64,000 nucleotides of DNA from Oreocharis arfaki (taxonomy: Eukaryota > Chordata > Aves > Passeriformes > Paramythiidae), in the NCBI GenBank assembly GCA_013398015.1, contig VZRR01002767.1:99437-163436 (forward strand), in the 5' to 3' direction. Below are positions 39,763-54,700 of this stretch, piece after piece. The position numbers and the translations under genes are program-made. The notes under the pieces were generated by a model. It did no database searches. It was not told the DNA's origin and saw only the letters and a program-made list of their open reading frames with translations. Positions within the stretch are counted from its first letter, which is position 1; each line of letters opens with the position of its first letter.

Positions 39763-42700
39763 GTAGGAAGATTCACTTGATTGGTATTTTTACTCTTTTA
39801 AAGAATTTATAACTTGCTTTGGAGTTTACAACTTGGAGGTTTTTTTCTTGGCTTTGGGAAGTTAATGAACCTGTTACCTTCATGCAAGATTTTATTTTCT
39901 GCTTAAAATACTTTCCTTCCTAAGAAGAGGAAATTAACTCTTCTGAAACTGTCATCTTTTTTTTCCTCCAGTTGAAATCTGGAACAGCTCCACTGCATTG
40001 AGTGGAGCTCCCTCAGAACTTATATTTCTACAGAAATGCCTCAAGATTTGCATTTAGCTTTAAATATTTATTTCAAGGTGGTATAGCATTTCTAAACATA
40101 CAAACCAAAAAGTGCAAAGGTACCTCTAGAAGGGAACAAGTCAGTGGAGGAGTATGTCTGCATGCATTATTAAAGACACTGTCTATCATCTGATGATAGA
40201 ATATTTCAAAAAGGAAGGGTTTAACTTGAAAACCATCAGACAATAGATTTTAAAAATTCTTTTGCTTATGATGTTGCATAAAAGCTTAGCACACAGGGTT
40301 GTTTTGCAATGGGCTGAAAACAAATGCAACTGCTATAAATATTCTGAGGGCCCTTAATAGTCACAGATGGATGGAAATCGCTTTAATTTTTTTTATTATT
40401 ACTCTTTTTTTCACCTGGTAGTTTCCCTTAAGGCAACATCAGTGTTAGTTTTAAATGCATTTTGATCTCAGGTGCAAATCCTCTTGTATGGTTTCATATT
40501 TTTCCTACTCCTAGGTAGTTCATAGTAACTGATACTAACAAGTGGTAGTGTCAAAGAGCAGCCTTTGACAGGACTAGCAGTAGCATTATCACATGCAATG
40601 GCAGCAGAGATCTGCAATGCATATGGCATGAGACAGAGTGGAGCCACACAGTGCATGGAGAGAGGAGCAGAAAGCTCTCTGAGGCTGGGCAGTGAAGGAG
40701 CCCAGAAGCACTGAATGGTTCCTACCTTAGATGCAGATACACGTCCTTCCAACCCCAGCTGCAGACCCCCAGCCCTTTCCCCAGGAGGGAATTTGCAGAG
40801 CTCCCTACAGCTCTGCTTTCAGCCTTAGCCCCTCTAGTGGTCCTACCCATGGACTGCCCTCATGGGGTGCAGCAGGGGGTGAACCTACCCTTGCAGTTTT
40901 CTCTGGCCAGAATAGCCTTCACCTCAACCTGCCCTCTGATGAACTCTCACTAAACAGCGCATTGAAAGTCCCTCTGGCTGCTGCAGATAATGTATGTGTT
41001 CCTATTCTGATGCTGCAGTGGAATGGAATGAAAAATGGTTTCTTTGCTTTGGGGCAAAATCAACAGGCACAAATGTGTCTGTTGGAAAGACCTATTTCCT
41101 TCTGTGTGGTGTGGCTTTTGCATTTATTTTCCTTCTGTGGCTTATTACAAAGATTGTTTGAAACTGTAAAACACAGAGTGACTTTGGCTTTGACAAAGAT
41201 CAGTCCTCTTACCCTGAAGTGAATTCTTCCTGTACAAAATGGGACCTATTTTAAAGCCATCTAGCTAGAAAAAAAGGTTTTACCGGTGCTTAAAGCACAG
41301 AGTGATCGTAAAACCTGAGAAATCTAGGTCCTTTGTCTGAAAGTTTCTAAGGGAATCCAGGGGTGTACTGTGACAGAATAAGGACCTGCTCAAATCACCA
41401 CAGGCATGTTTTTGATGGCTTCCCTGCAGTAATTTACTACCCAAAAAAATTAGAAAAGGAAAAGGCTGAAGGAGTGGTGTTTGGCCATCATGGTTACATG
41501 TAGCACAGGTCCTCATGCATTTCTGACCTCCTGTGCATAAACATATATTTGCTGATTTTTGATATACTGAGTGTTGCATGTTTAAACAGATATAATTGAG
41601 AAATTATGAGAGAACTCAAGAAAATTAGACATTCTCATTTCATTTGCTACTCTTCTTGATGCAGTTCAAGCCCAGGGTGGTGAACAACCAACAGAGTATG
41701 TTTCTCCACCTCTCCTGCAGCGACAAAATTGTAAGTATTTTTATGCTGATCTCTTGCTAAGGTTTTGTTCCAGATAAAGGTGATAAATAGTAATACTACT
41801 AGAATATTTTTATTCCTAACTAAAATATACAACACACATTAGAAGAGTTCTTTGTACAACATATCCAGTTCTCAGTCAGTCTTTGACTGGTTTAAGCTTG
41901 AGAACTGCCTCTGAGATCTGGCCCAGTGGATCTGCTCTACTGAAATGATACAGTTATCTAATCTTTACGTCACGAAAGGTACATAATTTATATCTAAAAG
42001 TGTATTTTCAGAAAAGGTGTGTGTTTACATACATATCACCGAGGTACTTGATAGTTAGTAATAAAAGGCACATTTTTTTTACCTTGTGTCAAGATGACTG
42101 CATCACTCACAAGAGAATAAGAAAACTGTAACTACCTTAAACATTAGAATAATGAAGTGCTACAAGATCATGCATGACACGTAACTGTATAGAGTAAAAT
42201 AAGGGTAGAAGGGTCCAAAGCTGACAGGTTATTAGTGATGACAAGCTGAAACAATTGATCATTAAGTCTGCCCTGAAAAATGTGTGCCACAAATTATTTT
42301 AAAATAGCTCTTGTAATCACTATTACAATACAGTGCTCTGAGGATCATACTGCTGCTTTAGAGTTCGGAACATCAGGGCCAACATCAGATGGGAGTCTTG
42401 AACAAATAATGGAAGAAGGTACTACAGGCTTTGCAATTTAGCTGTTAGTGAAATTAATAGAAAGACAGAACACAAAGCATTGTGTGAAATCCACCAATAA
42501 AACCTTGTGGAAACTATCCACTAGAGCGTAACCAATAGTAGGAAATATTAATCATTAAAAAGACAAGGCAATCTCGATCCATGTTTTAGGACTTCAAAAA
42601 AGATTAAACCTAGTAATTTTTTCTCCTTTCTATTTTCTACCAGCTTTCAAATCCCAAGGAGTGACAATCATCCCACCTTTTCAAAACACTCTGAAAGTAA

Positions 42701-45700
42701 AGGGTAAGTTAAGCAAATGTCATGGCTCAGATATCTGTGTTCTTGTTAATGACACAGAGCATGGAGTGACTGAAAAAAATCAGTAAATTCTGCAAGATCC
42801 TTTAGCATCATAAAACAAAAAATTAACAGGATATTTATTCATCAGATAATGTGGATAATCTAAATGTGAATCCAGTGCTTTTGACCCATGGTTCTTTGAT
42901 GCAAGTGTAAAAAAAAATTTAATACATATATTTACACATGCATACATATTGTACATGTTTTTCCCAGTATTATATATATTTCCAGTAAAAATAGGGAAAT
43001 ACTAGTGTGCTGAAAACTGTCAAGACACCTTCTCTAGGGAATAGGGTACAATTCAAGCAGGGTGAGTGGAAATGTGGAAATGTGGAAAGGTACTGGGAAG
43101 ATAATCAGAGAGATTGGGGAGTCTGCTTGTAAGGAAAGGAAGACTGAAAAGAAAGAAGAGATTTCTATAATGGGTGGGGGGAGGAGCAGGGAGGTGGAAC
43201 CCCTTCAAGGTGAAGTGTAATTTTGGCACAAGAGCAACCAGGCATACATGGGACAGGAATATGTTTTGGAAGATGTTGGCAGATGTCTTCCAGCCATTCA
43301 GAGATTGTGGGTATGAATGGCCTTCCCAAGTAGGAGTATCAGCTAGTTTTAAACTAGCTTTAAAATGGTTTTACGGTGAAACTTCAGGACTTCATACATT
43401 TTGGAAAGGATTTATAGGATGTGGAAATCATCAGAACTAGAGCTCTGGATCTGGTGACCCAGGAGGTCTCTTTTGATCCTAGGCCCTATATCCCTATGCA
43501 AAACTGATTAAACACAAAAAGCAACTGAACTAAATAAATTTATGGAAAAAAAACCCCAAACTTGACAAAACAGGAAAAAGGAGATGGGCTTTTTGGACAG
43601 AGGCTAGTGAAAGAAGCAGGAGACACAAAGCATCAAAAGGGGAGGATATTACCAAAAAATTACAGAAAGCTTACTGCTTATTTTGAATCCACAGCTGGCA
43701 ACCCCTCTCACAATGGCCGTGTGTGCAGCACATGGGGTAACTTCCACTTCAAGACCTTTGATGGGGACATCTTCTACTTCCCTGGGGTCTGCAATTACGT
43801 CTTTACATCCAACTGCAAGTCTTCCTACGAGGACTTCAACATCCAGATTAGGCGTGCAATGGTGGAAAATGCTACTGTGATCACTCATGTCATCATGAAG
43901 CTGGAAGGAGTAGTGATCGAACTGACTCCCAGCTCTGTCCTGCTCGACAACAAATTGTATGTTCCTGCTTTATTCCCAGTGGGCTCTTGGAGCAAGTATC
44001 CCTTTCCCTCATCTGATCTCACATTGCCCCCAAGCAGTGGGAGGACTCATGTCCTTCCCGAAATAATAACAAAAAAAGGAGGGCTTGAAAGCGAGCTAAG
44101 TACCACTTCTGCAGATTATCCCTGTGTCTGTTTTGTTCACATGAGCTATATCCAGTATGCTGTCCCACTGCTACGGTAGTGTATGTATGCAATTAAGTCT
44201 ATAAGCTGCATTCAGTAAAAGCGTTAGGTTTTTACACCGTGGAAGTTATTACTTTCCTTTAATTTTACCACAGCAGGATCCCTGAGAGGAATTTTTGATC
44301 GTTTTTGTCCTTGCACTGAACAATGTGTGGTAAAGCAGTGACTGCAGCCCGTACCAGAGTTAATTTAAAATTATCTGTTGTGGAAACTTGCTAACTATGT
44401 AGCGATTGTAGCACTGACTTTGGCATAGGGTAGGAAACCTGTCCAAAAGGCCAGGTAAATAACTGGGCAGCTATCCCACTGTGAGTTGTCTGTTATGGCA
44501 GCTGTGTACAGTGAGCTAGTCTAAAAGTTGTCTTTGGTACAGCTTCCTGAATGGCACTCATGTCACAGAAAGTCTGGAGTCTATCCCTTTATTATCAAAT
44601 GCTTCAAGGAGCAATATCCTGAAGCACACTGCCCACAAAACAGAGCCTCCCAGCACTTTTTTGAACAATACAACCACAGATATATGCTAACATTTTACCC
44701 AGTGCAACACTCTTAATCGAGAAAGCCAAAAGGGCAACAGGAAAAGCAAGGCCAATCCATTTGCATGATGAGAGGCAATTGCGTAGGAAATGGACAAAAT
44801 GTTACAAACCTCTGGTGTCTGTTGTAGTTATTGCTCTAATTTCCTCACAGATACGTGTTGAAAATCCTCAAAGAGAATGAGAAAGGATCTCAGTGTGGAC
44901 ATTCAATGGATATTCTGTCCCTACCCCTGCTGACTTATGGTGATCTTTCCCCAGGGTCCAGATGCCCTACAGCCATATGGGAATCTTGATAGAGAGAAGT
45001 AACAACTATTTGAAAGTTTCTGCCAAGTTGGGAGTGACCTTCCTTTGGAATGGACAGGATGCCCTCCTGGTAAGAAAACATCCAAAACACAGCAGAAAGT
45101 CTGTATAAATAGTCTGTTTACACCTTTGCAGTATTACTGCCAGGCAGGCATTAGTTACTTTCAGATTTGTATCCATTTTTAGTGTATTGTTCTGTCTTCC
45201 AGTCTTCTCCCAATTTCCCTTTTTTCCCCCACCAAGCTCAGTTCAGAATCAATAGATGCCAAATTAAAATGTTCCTACCTCACAGTGAAGCACTTCTCAG
45301 ATTTCAGACCTGGCAAAGTATTGATGTTCACAACCCAGGGCTAGGATAAGAGTGAGCTTTTCTTAGTTATCACTGACAATTCCAATGGTGCCTACCTTTT
45401 TATCATACAACACAATCTGCACAGTAAGCATGTCTCAAATTTTGAGTACACAAACAATACTGGTATTGGCTGTGCTCCTAACCATCAAGACTGCCATTTC
45501 TAGAAGCATCCTTCCTCATTTTTTTTAGGTGGAACTAGATAAGAAATATGCCAATCAAACTTGTGGACTTTGTGGGGACTTCAATGGAATTCCAGTCAGC
45601 AATGAATTTCTTTCAGGGAGTAAGTAATAAAAAGCATTATTAAGTATTGGTGCTTGTTTTTTCTTCTTACAATATACTGTAGTATAGGTTGTGGGTTGTA

Positions 45701-48700
45701 TTAACTGCAAAACTAGGGATACTTCATGTATTCCTGTATGTCAGTTGTTCAAAGTCAGGGCTTTGAGATGTATTAGAATGCTTCCATCACTGTTAGATGT
45801 TTTAAGACCTGCCACATAAAAAATTCTGCTTGTTTTCAGTAGTTAGGATCCGGTTCTTTATATAACTGATTCATCATCTCTTACCTTTCATATTATAATG
45901 ATACTATTTGGTAATCACTGTTCATGTCGTAGCAGGTAGTGTCACAAAAGAAAATATCTCCATGCAAAATTCAGTATGCATTGTTCTAATATTTGAACTG
46001 TTTATTACAGAGACAAAACTGACTGCCATACAGTTTGGTAATAGGCAGAAGATGGACGGACCCACAGAGCAGTGTGATGATCCTATTCCTCCTACTTCTC
46101 TGATGAACTGCTCAAGAGAATTTGTAAGAACCTCTCTCTCAAAATGTTTCTCAGTGTGAAATGCTCTGTCTCCGGAGAACTTTTTTTAGAAGGGGAAAAA
46201 ATAGAGCATGAATGTGACTCAACTGTAGGTCTCAAAAGAAAAATATTCTAAATTTCATGTTTTATTCTTTGCTAAAGTGAATGCCAAAAATTTGCATTCC
46301 TCTTCTACAAGAAGACTGCATATTTTCCTGAAAGAGAAAATTATTGAGGATGTCTTAATATAAAGAGATTGTATAAAGCTTGGGAAGTCACCTGAGATGA
46401 CAATAACTAAGGATATGGAAGCTACTAGAGTTAATCAAAGGATTAACCGCCCCATGTGGTTTTGCCCCATTGTTATATTTTTCTTTAAATATCTGCTTAT
46501 GGCTACTGTTGTATGGGTTTCTGGACCAGATCAATTTTTGATTTGTTCTGCTCCATGCCTTAAGAAAATATGCAACTAATTATTTAATACTTTGTTTACC
46601 TTCTCTGTTTTCCTTCCTAGGCCTCTATCTGTGAGACAGTATTAACCAGCAAAGCATTTACAAGTTGTAACATGCTTGTGAATGTTCAGGACTACATTGA
46701 AACTTGCATACAAGACCTGTGCCACTGTGACAGCTCTATGGCTGACTTCTGCATGTGCAATACCTTTGCTGAGTACTCCCGTCAGTGTGCTCATGCAGGT
46801 GGACAGCCCCTGAACTGGAGAACCTCAGAACTGTGCCGTGAGTATCTTGGGAAGGGCACTCCACCTGTGCTTATTACCTACATCTAGCAAACTTCAAATG
46901 TGTGAGGTTTTTTCCTGAAGAGGTCATTTAAAAGTGCATGCAATTATCATGAAATCAGTTTTAACCTGATCATATGCAAGACACTGGGAAATATGGAAGT
47001 TTAGGGGATTTTGCCTTACAAAGGATTTTCAATATAAGTCAGAAAATCTAAAATGTTTCAGCCTCCACTTGGATCAGGATACCCCGTCGTATTATGACAC
47101 AAAACAACCTAAATTGCAAATACTGTTTTCTCAAACTTTCAAACAAAAAGTCAGCTTTATAATACCCTTTCTACTTTTCAGCCAAATCATGTCCATTCAA
47201 CATGCAATACCATGAGTGCGGCTCTCCCTGCTCCGACACGTGCAGCAACCCGGAACGATCTGCACTGTGTGAAGATCACTGTACAGATGGCTGCGTCTGT
47301 CCTCCAGGCAAGCTCATTTCCTGCCCTTTTCTCATAGCCAACCGCCCTAGAACAGTTACCTGGACACATTTAACAACTTTCGTATTCTGGATCATTCCCA
47401 TCACATCATCAGTGTTATTATCATTGAAGTAATAGCTACGTTTCTCCCCTGGATGCACTACTTCTATTCAAATTACTAAATATGCCCTTTTAAGCAGCAA
47501 ATGTGCCTTATATACATATATATATAGAGAGAGCATCTCTAAGGCAATCCTCTGTCTCTGGACATAGAAATATTTACTGTACGAATATGTCTCTGGGCAC
47601 TCTTACAAATGGTTCATCTATTCCACCTCATTACTTAATAGTTTTAATCCTAATTCTGTTCTAATGAAGTCCATAGCAGAAAGGTATTTTTCTAGAGGTC
47701 ACTTTTGACCATGCCAAAATAGCTTGCATCCTATTATTTTAGAGTACGGAAGAAATGGGACATAGTCTCAGGCATCTGCTAGATGTGTGTTCAAAGGCAG
47801 CTTCTGCAGTGCACAGAATAAGTAATAGACCCTTTCTTTTCCTAGGAATGGTGTTTGATGATGTTAATGGTGCTGGCTGCATTCCCCGTAGAGAATGCCA
47901 CTGTACCTATGAAGGTGAAACTTATGCTCCTGGAGCCTCCTTCTCATCTAAATGCAGATCATGGTAATGTATTTTCTCACCTTTTGGTTTTTGGGTTGGG
48001 GTTTTTTTGTTTTTGTTTTTGTTTTTTTTTGTGCATTAGCTGAATATTTACTAATTTCCCCTTAAAGAACAAATTAGGAACTATTTACCAATTGAAGTTC
48101 CATGATGACACTGCTTTAGAGGATACTTTCATGTCTATTTTCCCTTCACACTTGGAAGAAAAAATTGAATAGGTGCTTTGATTTCAAGACCTACAAATGA
48201 AGGAAGATAATCAAAGTCAAATAACAGAGGTGTTTAAAAAATATGAATTAGTGTTGCATCCTTTGCAGCACTACAGTGTAATGCTAAGATGCTCATATGA
48301 ATACTACGGAGGACATGACATTTAGGGGCATGCTGCATTTAAGCAGTGGGAGATCACATTTGAGAGGCATGTTTGAGAAATATATATATATTTTTAATAT
48401 CCCTATAATTACTGAAGTGTTACTGCATAAGCGTATGCAAATGTACCTTTCTAATTATTTATTTATTTTCCAAGAAATATCTAACATATTTAGCATGGAT
48501 GACAGGTTCACGAGGACTGAATTCTGTCCAAAGACTGGAAATGAACAGCAATATTTATTAAGAATTTTCTATAATATAAGTGTGCCTGCCCCATATTATT
48601 CTGAGATTTCGAAGGAATGCTGGTCTCTTTGGCAGTATAATTAGTGCTTCAAGAGGAAAATTAAGGCATCATCTGCCCTTATTGTCATTTTATTTCATTT

Positions 48701-51700
48701 GCGCTTGCATTACCCAATGTTATTGAATGCCTCCTTCATTTCAGTACCTGTGTTGGAGGTGAATGGTCTTGTGTCACTCAGTCGTGCCCTGGGACTTGCA
48801 GTATTGAAGGAGGTTCCCACATTTCAACATTTGATGAAAAATACTATTCCTTCTTTGGAGACTGTAGTTATGTCCTAACCAAGGTAAAAACGAGTCTCAA
48901 TCCTTGTTAAAGAAAAATGTTTTTATTGTATATAATGCTGTTTGATGTAAACTACTAGCAGTCACATCATTTTCCTGAATCTTAGAGGGTTAACGTGGTT
49001 AAAGGGTTAACATCCCTAGACGGGTTTCTGGGGCTTTTCTGTTAGGGTTATACTTAATAGTATTGTAGTAGTTTTGTGTTCTTTGATCATTGTTGAGGAA
49101 CTGCACTGAGTTTTTATGTTAGATTTCATAACCCTAGGTATATTCATTGCTTATTTTTACTGGATGACTAAGGTGAACTATTTTCATAAGGACTTAATAT
49201 TAAATAAAATCTGTTTCTGACAAGATCAATCTGAATGTTACCAAGAAAAAGAATCATAAAACCTTAGAAATGAGCTAGAATGGGATAATTTAGAAATAGA
49301 TTAGACTAAATCAATGAAACTTTTGGATAATATTCACAAGCACAGCCTTGATCCACAATGGCAGCATAGGTCAGACTTAAACATTAAACTCCTCTTTTTT
49401 GGCACCAATACGTAAAATTAGATTCTCAGAGTCTCTGGAGGTAGAGGAAAAACCCTAAATTTAAGCACAAAAGTTCAAAAAGCCTGTAATTTAATATTGA
49501 ATTTCCAGATGTCTGTAATTCTGCATCTCAGCTGTCCTCAATTTAGTCTTCATTATGCCAAAAAAGTGATAAGACACGTTCAGAATTGCAGCCTTTTCTG
49601 GGTCTTTCCCTGTTGTGTTTTGGTTGTTAAGTGCACTTTGAAGATGGCTCACAGAACACAGTCCTATGAAAATCAGAACCAAGTCAAATCTGAATTTTAC
49701 CTTTATGCAGTAACTTCCTGAATAATAATTTTAGCATAATTTTCTCCTGTGAGAAGATATTTAAATGCACATTTCCTAGCTGTTAAAAGAATGTCCAAAT
49801 CACCAGGATCTTTAATAATCTATTCAGTGCAGAAGACATTGGAAACAGTCTTGCCTCTCCCTGGTAAACTTCATAACCAGGGGGCAAGAAAGGCACACTT
49901 CCTTCTCATTTGGCATATTAAACAAGTATTACCTACACATTAAGAACTAGTCTTAACTAAAGCATGAGGAATTTTTAATGTTCAGATTAATATGTCTGAC
50001 TTGCCCCTGAATGCTAGAAGCAATGTATAGCTTCCAGTGTGCAGACTGCATGAATGCTGGCTTACTTGGTGACTCTAGACATATGTTAGACCATATGAGC
50101 AAGAAGAAAAGAAATAAGCAATATTTTAAAAGACTGACTTCACTAAGAATTCCATTTGAGTGTGAACCTTTTTGAGATAACAATATTTCAATATAGCAAA
50201 TCCTTTTAACAATATCTTTTGTTTTCTTCTTCAAGCTCTGTGACAGCAATGAATTCACGGTGTTGGGGGATATCCACAAGTGTGGCCTGACTGACACCGA
50301 GACGTGCCTCAAGGGTGTAGCCATCAGCCTAAATGGAGGACAAACGGTGAGCAGCAAATGTACACGCCTGACATTCTGCAGGGATGTTCTCTAAGATTAA
50401 TGGACAGGGCAAATGGCACATAAGAGCAGAGACAAGAAATCTGCACTGACTTTGTCTTATTTCATTTGAACATTATTAAAAGAAAAATTAAGAATAAAGT
50501 AAGTGCAGTAGAAGACAAGATATTAGTAGCTTTCCGTTATTTAGATAACGTCTGGTTTTTGCTTTCTTGGACAGTCTGTGGAACATGGTAATAAAGATTA
50601 AAGAAATAGTACAGGAATCAGAACATCATCATAGTCTCCCTCTGTTTTTTTTCTTTATCTTGAACAGTATTAGATTAAAAAACTTTCCAAATATTTTCTC
50701 TTATCCGCTTGATAATAATTGTCTTTTCTTGTGGACAGAACATTGTGATCCAGCCTTCTGGGAGTGTATTTGTGAATATGATCTACACCCAGTTACCATT
50801 CTCAGCAGGTGAGTTCCTTTGAAGAACTTCTGTTTCTCATTTTTATTTTAAGATGTTATTACATGAGTTAAACTAAAGCCAAATTCTACCTCTGGTTACA
50901 CCGTAGCAGACCCAGAGTACTGCCATAGAGCCCAGTCTCCCATTTTTGTGATAGGGTTTGTCTATTCAACACTAATAATTTTAGCAAAATCATGGTTTAA
51001 ATTTAGCAATATCTAATCAGTTCAAGCAAATAATTTTATTGCACACTTTCAGATCCAAACATTGCCGTAAGAGAGCAAAGAAAAATTCTGACGTGCAACT
51101 GGACTTCAATATCTCAAGTCCTTTAGTTCCCTGTGTTCCCCTCATCCTTTTTCTCAAAGCACATTCGTCACTGAAGTTTCTCACATGCCAATTCTTCTCA
51201 AACACAACTGCACCTGAATAAAAGTAAACCCTCAAAGGACAGAATAGGTCCAGGCTGGAGTCTTCAACTGAATATTGCTATAGCATTTTCATCAAAGGCA
51301 ACCTTTTAAATAACAACAGAAGTGTGTGTTCTTCCCTCATTTTAAAACACCTGACAGAAAGTGGAGGCTTAGTATGCATTTTTTGCTTAGGTGTTTAGTT
51401 TTGACTGTTTTGGTGCTGGATTTGAAATGTTATAAGGATCATTTTTCCACCAGTTCTTCAGAAATTAGGATCATATCAAACACAGCTGTAGAATTCCTCT
51501 ACTATTACTCTACTATATTTTTCCTATAATGAACAATAAATTCAGCTGCTTATCTCAAATGAAATTATAACTGTTTTGTTCTTATATCCCTAGCAAATGT
51601 CACCATCTTCAGGCCTTCATCTTTCTTCATAATTCTGCAAACAACATTTGGACTTCAGCTACAGGTTCAACTCATGCCTTCAATGCAAGTTTTTATTGAC

Positions 51701-54700
51701 TTAGACCCATCACATAAAGGGCAGACCTGTGGTAGGTGACCCTCTCATAACAACTGCCTTCACCAGTACCTGTCATCCTGTAGGAGACTTGCACAGACCA
51801 TCTTCTTCCTTCTAGGTCTCTGTGGAAACTTCAATGATGTACAGACAGACGATTTCAAAACCACCAGTGGTGTGATAGAGGGCACTTCAGCTGCCTTTGG
51901 CAATACTTGGAAAACTCGGGCTGATTGTCCTGATGCCAAAAATACCTTTGAGGACCCCTGTACTGTCAGCATACAAAATGGTAAGCTGAGCAACCTCTTC
52001 TATTCTCCTTTAAGATGCAAAGAAGGAATAAACTGATCAACCAACAAGCATTTAGCCGAAAGAACTGAACTATTTGCGCACACACACACAATTTTCCTCA
52101 GTTGATACTAGAAGTCTTCAATTAATAAATAACAACTAGCAAAATATTTGGGATCTTCAGATATATTCCTTTGCATCAAGACAGTAAGTCAACTTACTTA
52201 AGGGAAACTGGAACCATACAACATATTAAGGGTTCATCTCTGGAAAGGATTGATTGTCATATAGGAAAAAAAGCTGTGCGTAGCCCCACTGAAGGTTGTG
52301 GCACTTCTGCTGTTAAACTAAGAACCAGACTTACAGTTCAGAAATCTAAAGCATTCAAGCTCCATTTCAGCCAACAAAATAAATAATTGAGTATTCACAA
52401 GCTACTCTTCTGTTTTCTGAGATGAACTAGCATAGTTTTAATTTACAGTGTGAACCTTCTTGATTAAAATTCAGCTAAGGATATCTTAGTTTATTCCATG
52501 ACAATTATCATGAATTTGAGAACATTCCGTTTATGAAGAGTTCGTATTTCTGCCTAGAGGAAGTGGAAGACTGTGTGCGTCAGCAAATGCAGAGCTTAAT
52601 TATGTTATATGAAGTTAAGTTTCTGCAATTTCCCTGCAGGAGATACAGTTACATTAAGACAAGAGTTTTGAAAAATGAAGTGCACTAGAGATCCTTACCA
52701 TGTTTTCAATTCACAGACCAGTATGCTCAGCACTGGTGTGGACTGCTCTCAGATACCATGGGACCTTTTGCTGAATGTCACTCAACAGTGAATCCAGAAG
52801 TTTACCAGAAGGTATTGGCTCTAACTCTATCCCATTTAGGAGAAAAAGACTCAGATTTCTGATACTAACACCTGAGAGAATAACTTGCCAGTGTGAGGAG
52901 ATGCATTCGTAATAGTTCTTTGCAAGCCAAGGGCTCATCCTTATCTACACAATATGAAATTTGCTCCTTCGTAAAGCTATCTTTCTTTCCATTCCCTGGA
53001 GGATAAACTTACAGGTGTATTCCTCCTGCACCTGTTTTTAGGAACAAGCTTAAAGACTAAGTTAGGAGTTTGGATTCCCTGTCAAAGGATAAAAATTCTC
53101 CCCTCTGAGAATTCTGAGAGATATAATGGAAGTTTTAGTCAGAATCTTAACTGGCGCTTGAATTCCTCTTAATGTCTCTCAGAAGGCTTTTGCATATATG
53201 CAAGGAGAAGGCAAGAAATGTGTGTGAAAAGCAGCAATGAGATTTAGATGAGATGTGAATGTAAATGTTCCAGGAATTCGAGGTGATGAAGCCCTGGAGC
53301 TGAGTCTCTGGGTACTTTACAAAACCTTCCTATTACTGGAAATTTGTAAGATTATGTTCAATAAACATCATCTTTACAATTATGGTATCGTAGTATCCCT
53401 GCCCAGCATAGAAACACATCAAATAACTTCTTGTTTTCTTTGTTCCTCTACTGCAGAGAGCCCAGGCTCTTAAGCATAAGCTCCAAAAGCTGGGTGGTAT
53501 CAAATAATCTCTATTTATTCTAAATATATATGGCACAGTGGCACCAAACTGGAAGTAGCTAGAAAACTGCCAACACCTGAAAAAATTAAAAAAAAAAGGA
53601 AGAAAAAGAAAAAAATACTTCAAAATAGTAAACCTCTAATTACTCTTTTTTCACATAAATAATCTCTTTTGAAAGAGCTCGATGAAAATCAGGCATATAT
53701 TTACTTACACATGTGGATTACACTCACTTTAACCTCTAATGAACATAACACTCTTAGAAAAAACAATGCAGGGTGCCATGGCTTTGACATGACAATCTGA
53801 AGATCACGTCATCCTCTGTTCCTAGAACTGTATGTTTGACACGTGTAACTGTGAGAAGAGTGAGGACTGCATGTGTGCTGCCCTTTCCAGCTATGTCAGA
53901 GCCTGTGCTGCTAAAGGAGTTCTCCTCACTGGATGGAGGAGCAAAGCCTGCAGTAAGTTTTACATCCATTTGCCTTTTGAAAATGATCACCCAGAAGGCC
54001 CCACACAGCAACTCTCAGGGATTCCCACAGTAAATTGTGTTAAACTGGGGTTTAAGTATAGGGTTGACTTTCGAGAAGCTGAGGAGGAAAAGAGTGCCGT
54101 GAAAGGCAAACAGCAAACAGGGAGAAATATTCAAAAGAGGTTTTGTTAGATTGTTTGCTCAGAACCATCAGAAATAACCTGGAGAGCAATACCCTTGCAA
54201 TAGGAATTAAATAAGTAGGGTGTTTCTCAATTTGCTTTGACAAAAAGTATAAAAATAGCAATGAGGAAGAAACATACTGTGCCTTAATATAAATGATTTT
54301 TTTTTTAAACTTAGACAAAACATTTGTATTTGTGGCACATTTATAGGGGAAAAATTTGCTCTAGCAGTACAAAAAAATTTACGCTACTGGCGATATCAGT
54401 AAAGCACGTGTACATACAGTGCCATGTTTATCATATATACTTTATCTCAAATGCTTTATACCTGTATTGATTCTTGAATGAACTACAAACGTAACTCGCC
54501 GTTTTACTCCCAAGCCAAATACACCACCTTGTGTCCGAAGTCCTTGGAGTACACCTACAATGTCAATTCCTGTCAGCCCACCTGCCGGTCTCTGAGTGAG
54601 CCTGATGTCACATGCAGCATCAAGTTTGTCCCGGTTGACGGCTGCACCTGCATCAATGGAACCTACATGGATGACAGTGGCAAATGTGTGCCTGCTTCTA

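Noticed and set aside
43440..43490. Possible CR1 3' end (aggaggtctcttttgatcc) in intron 3
   Set aside because: Only a short loose match without the tail repeat; not distinguishable from chance.
43562..44179. A 205-codon open frame that overlaps MUC5AC exon 4
   Set aside because: Homology to the VWD domain begins at 43695 and stops at 43956, where good splice sites occur and exon 5 continues the domain in phase. The flanking residues are intron read-through.
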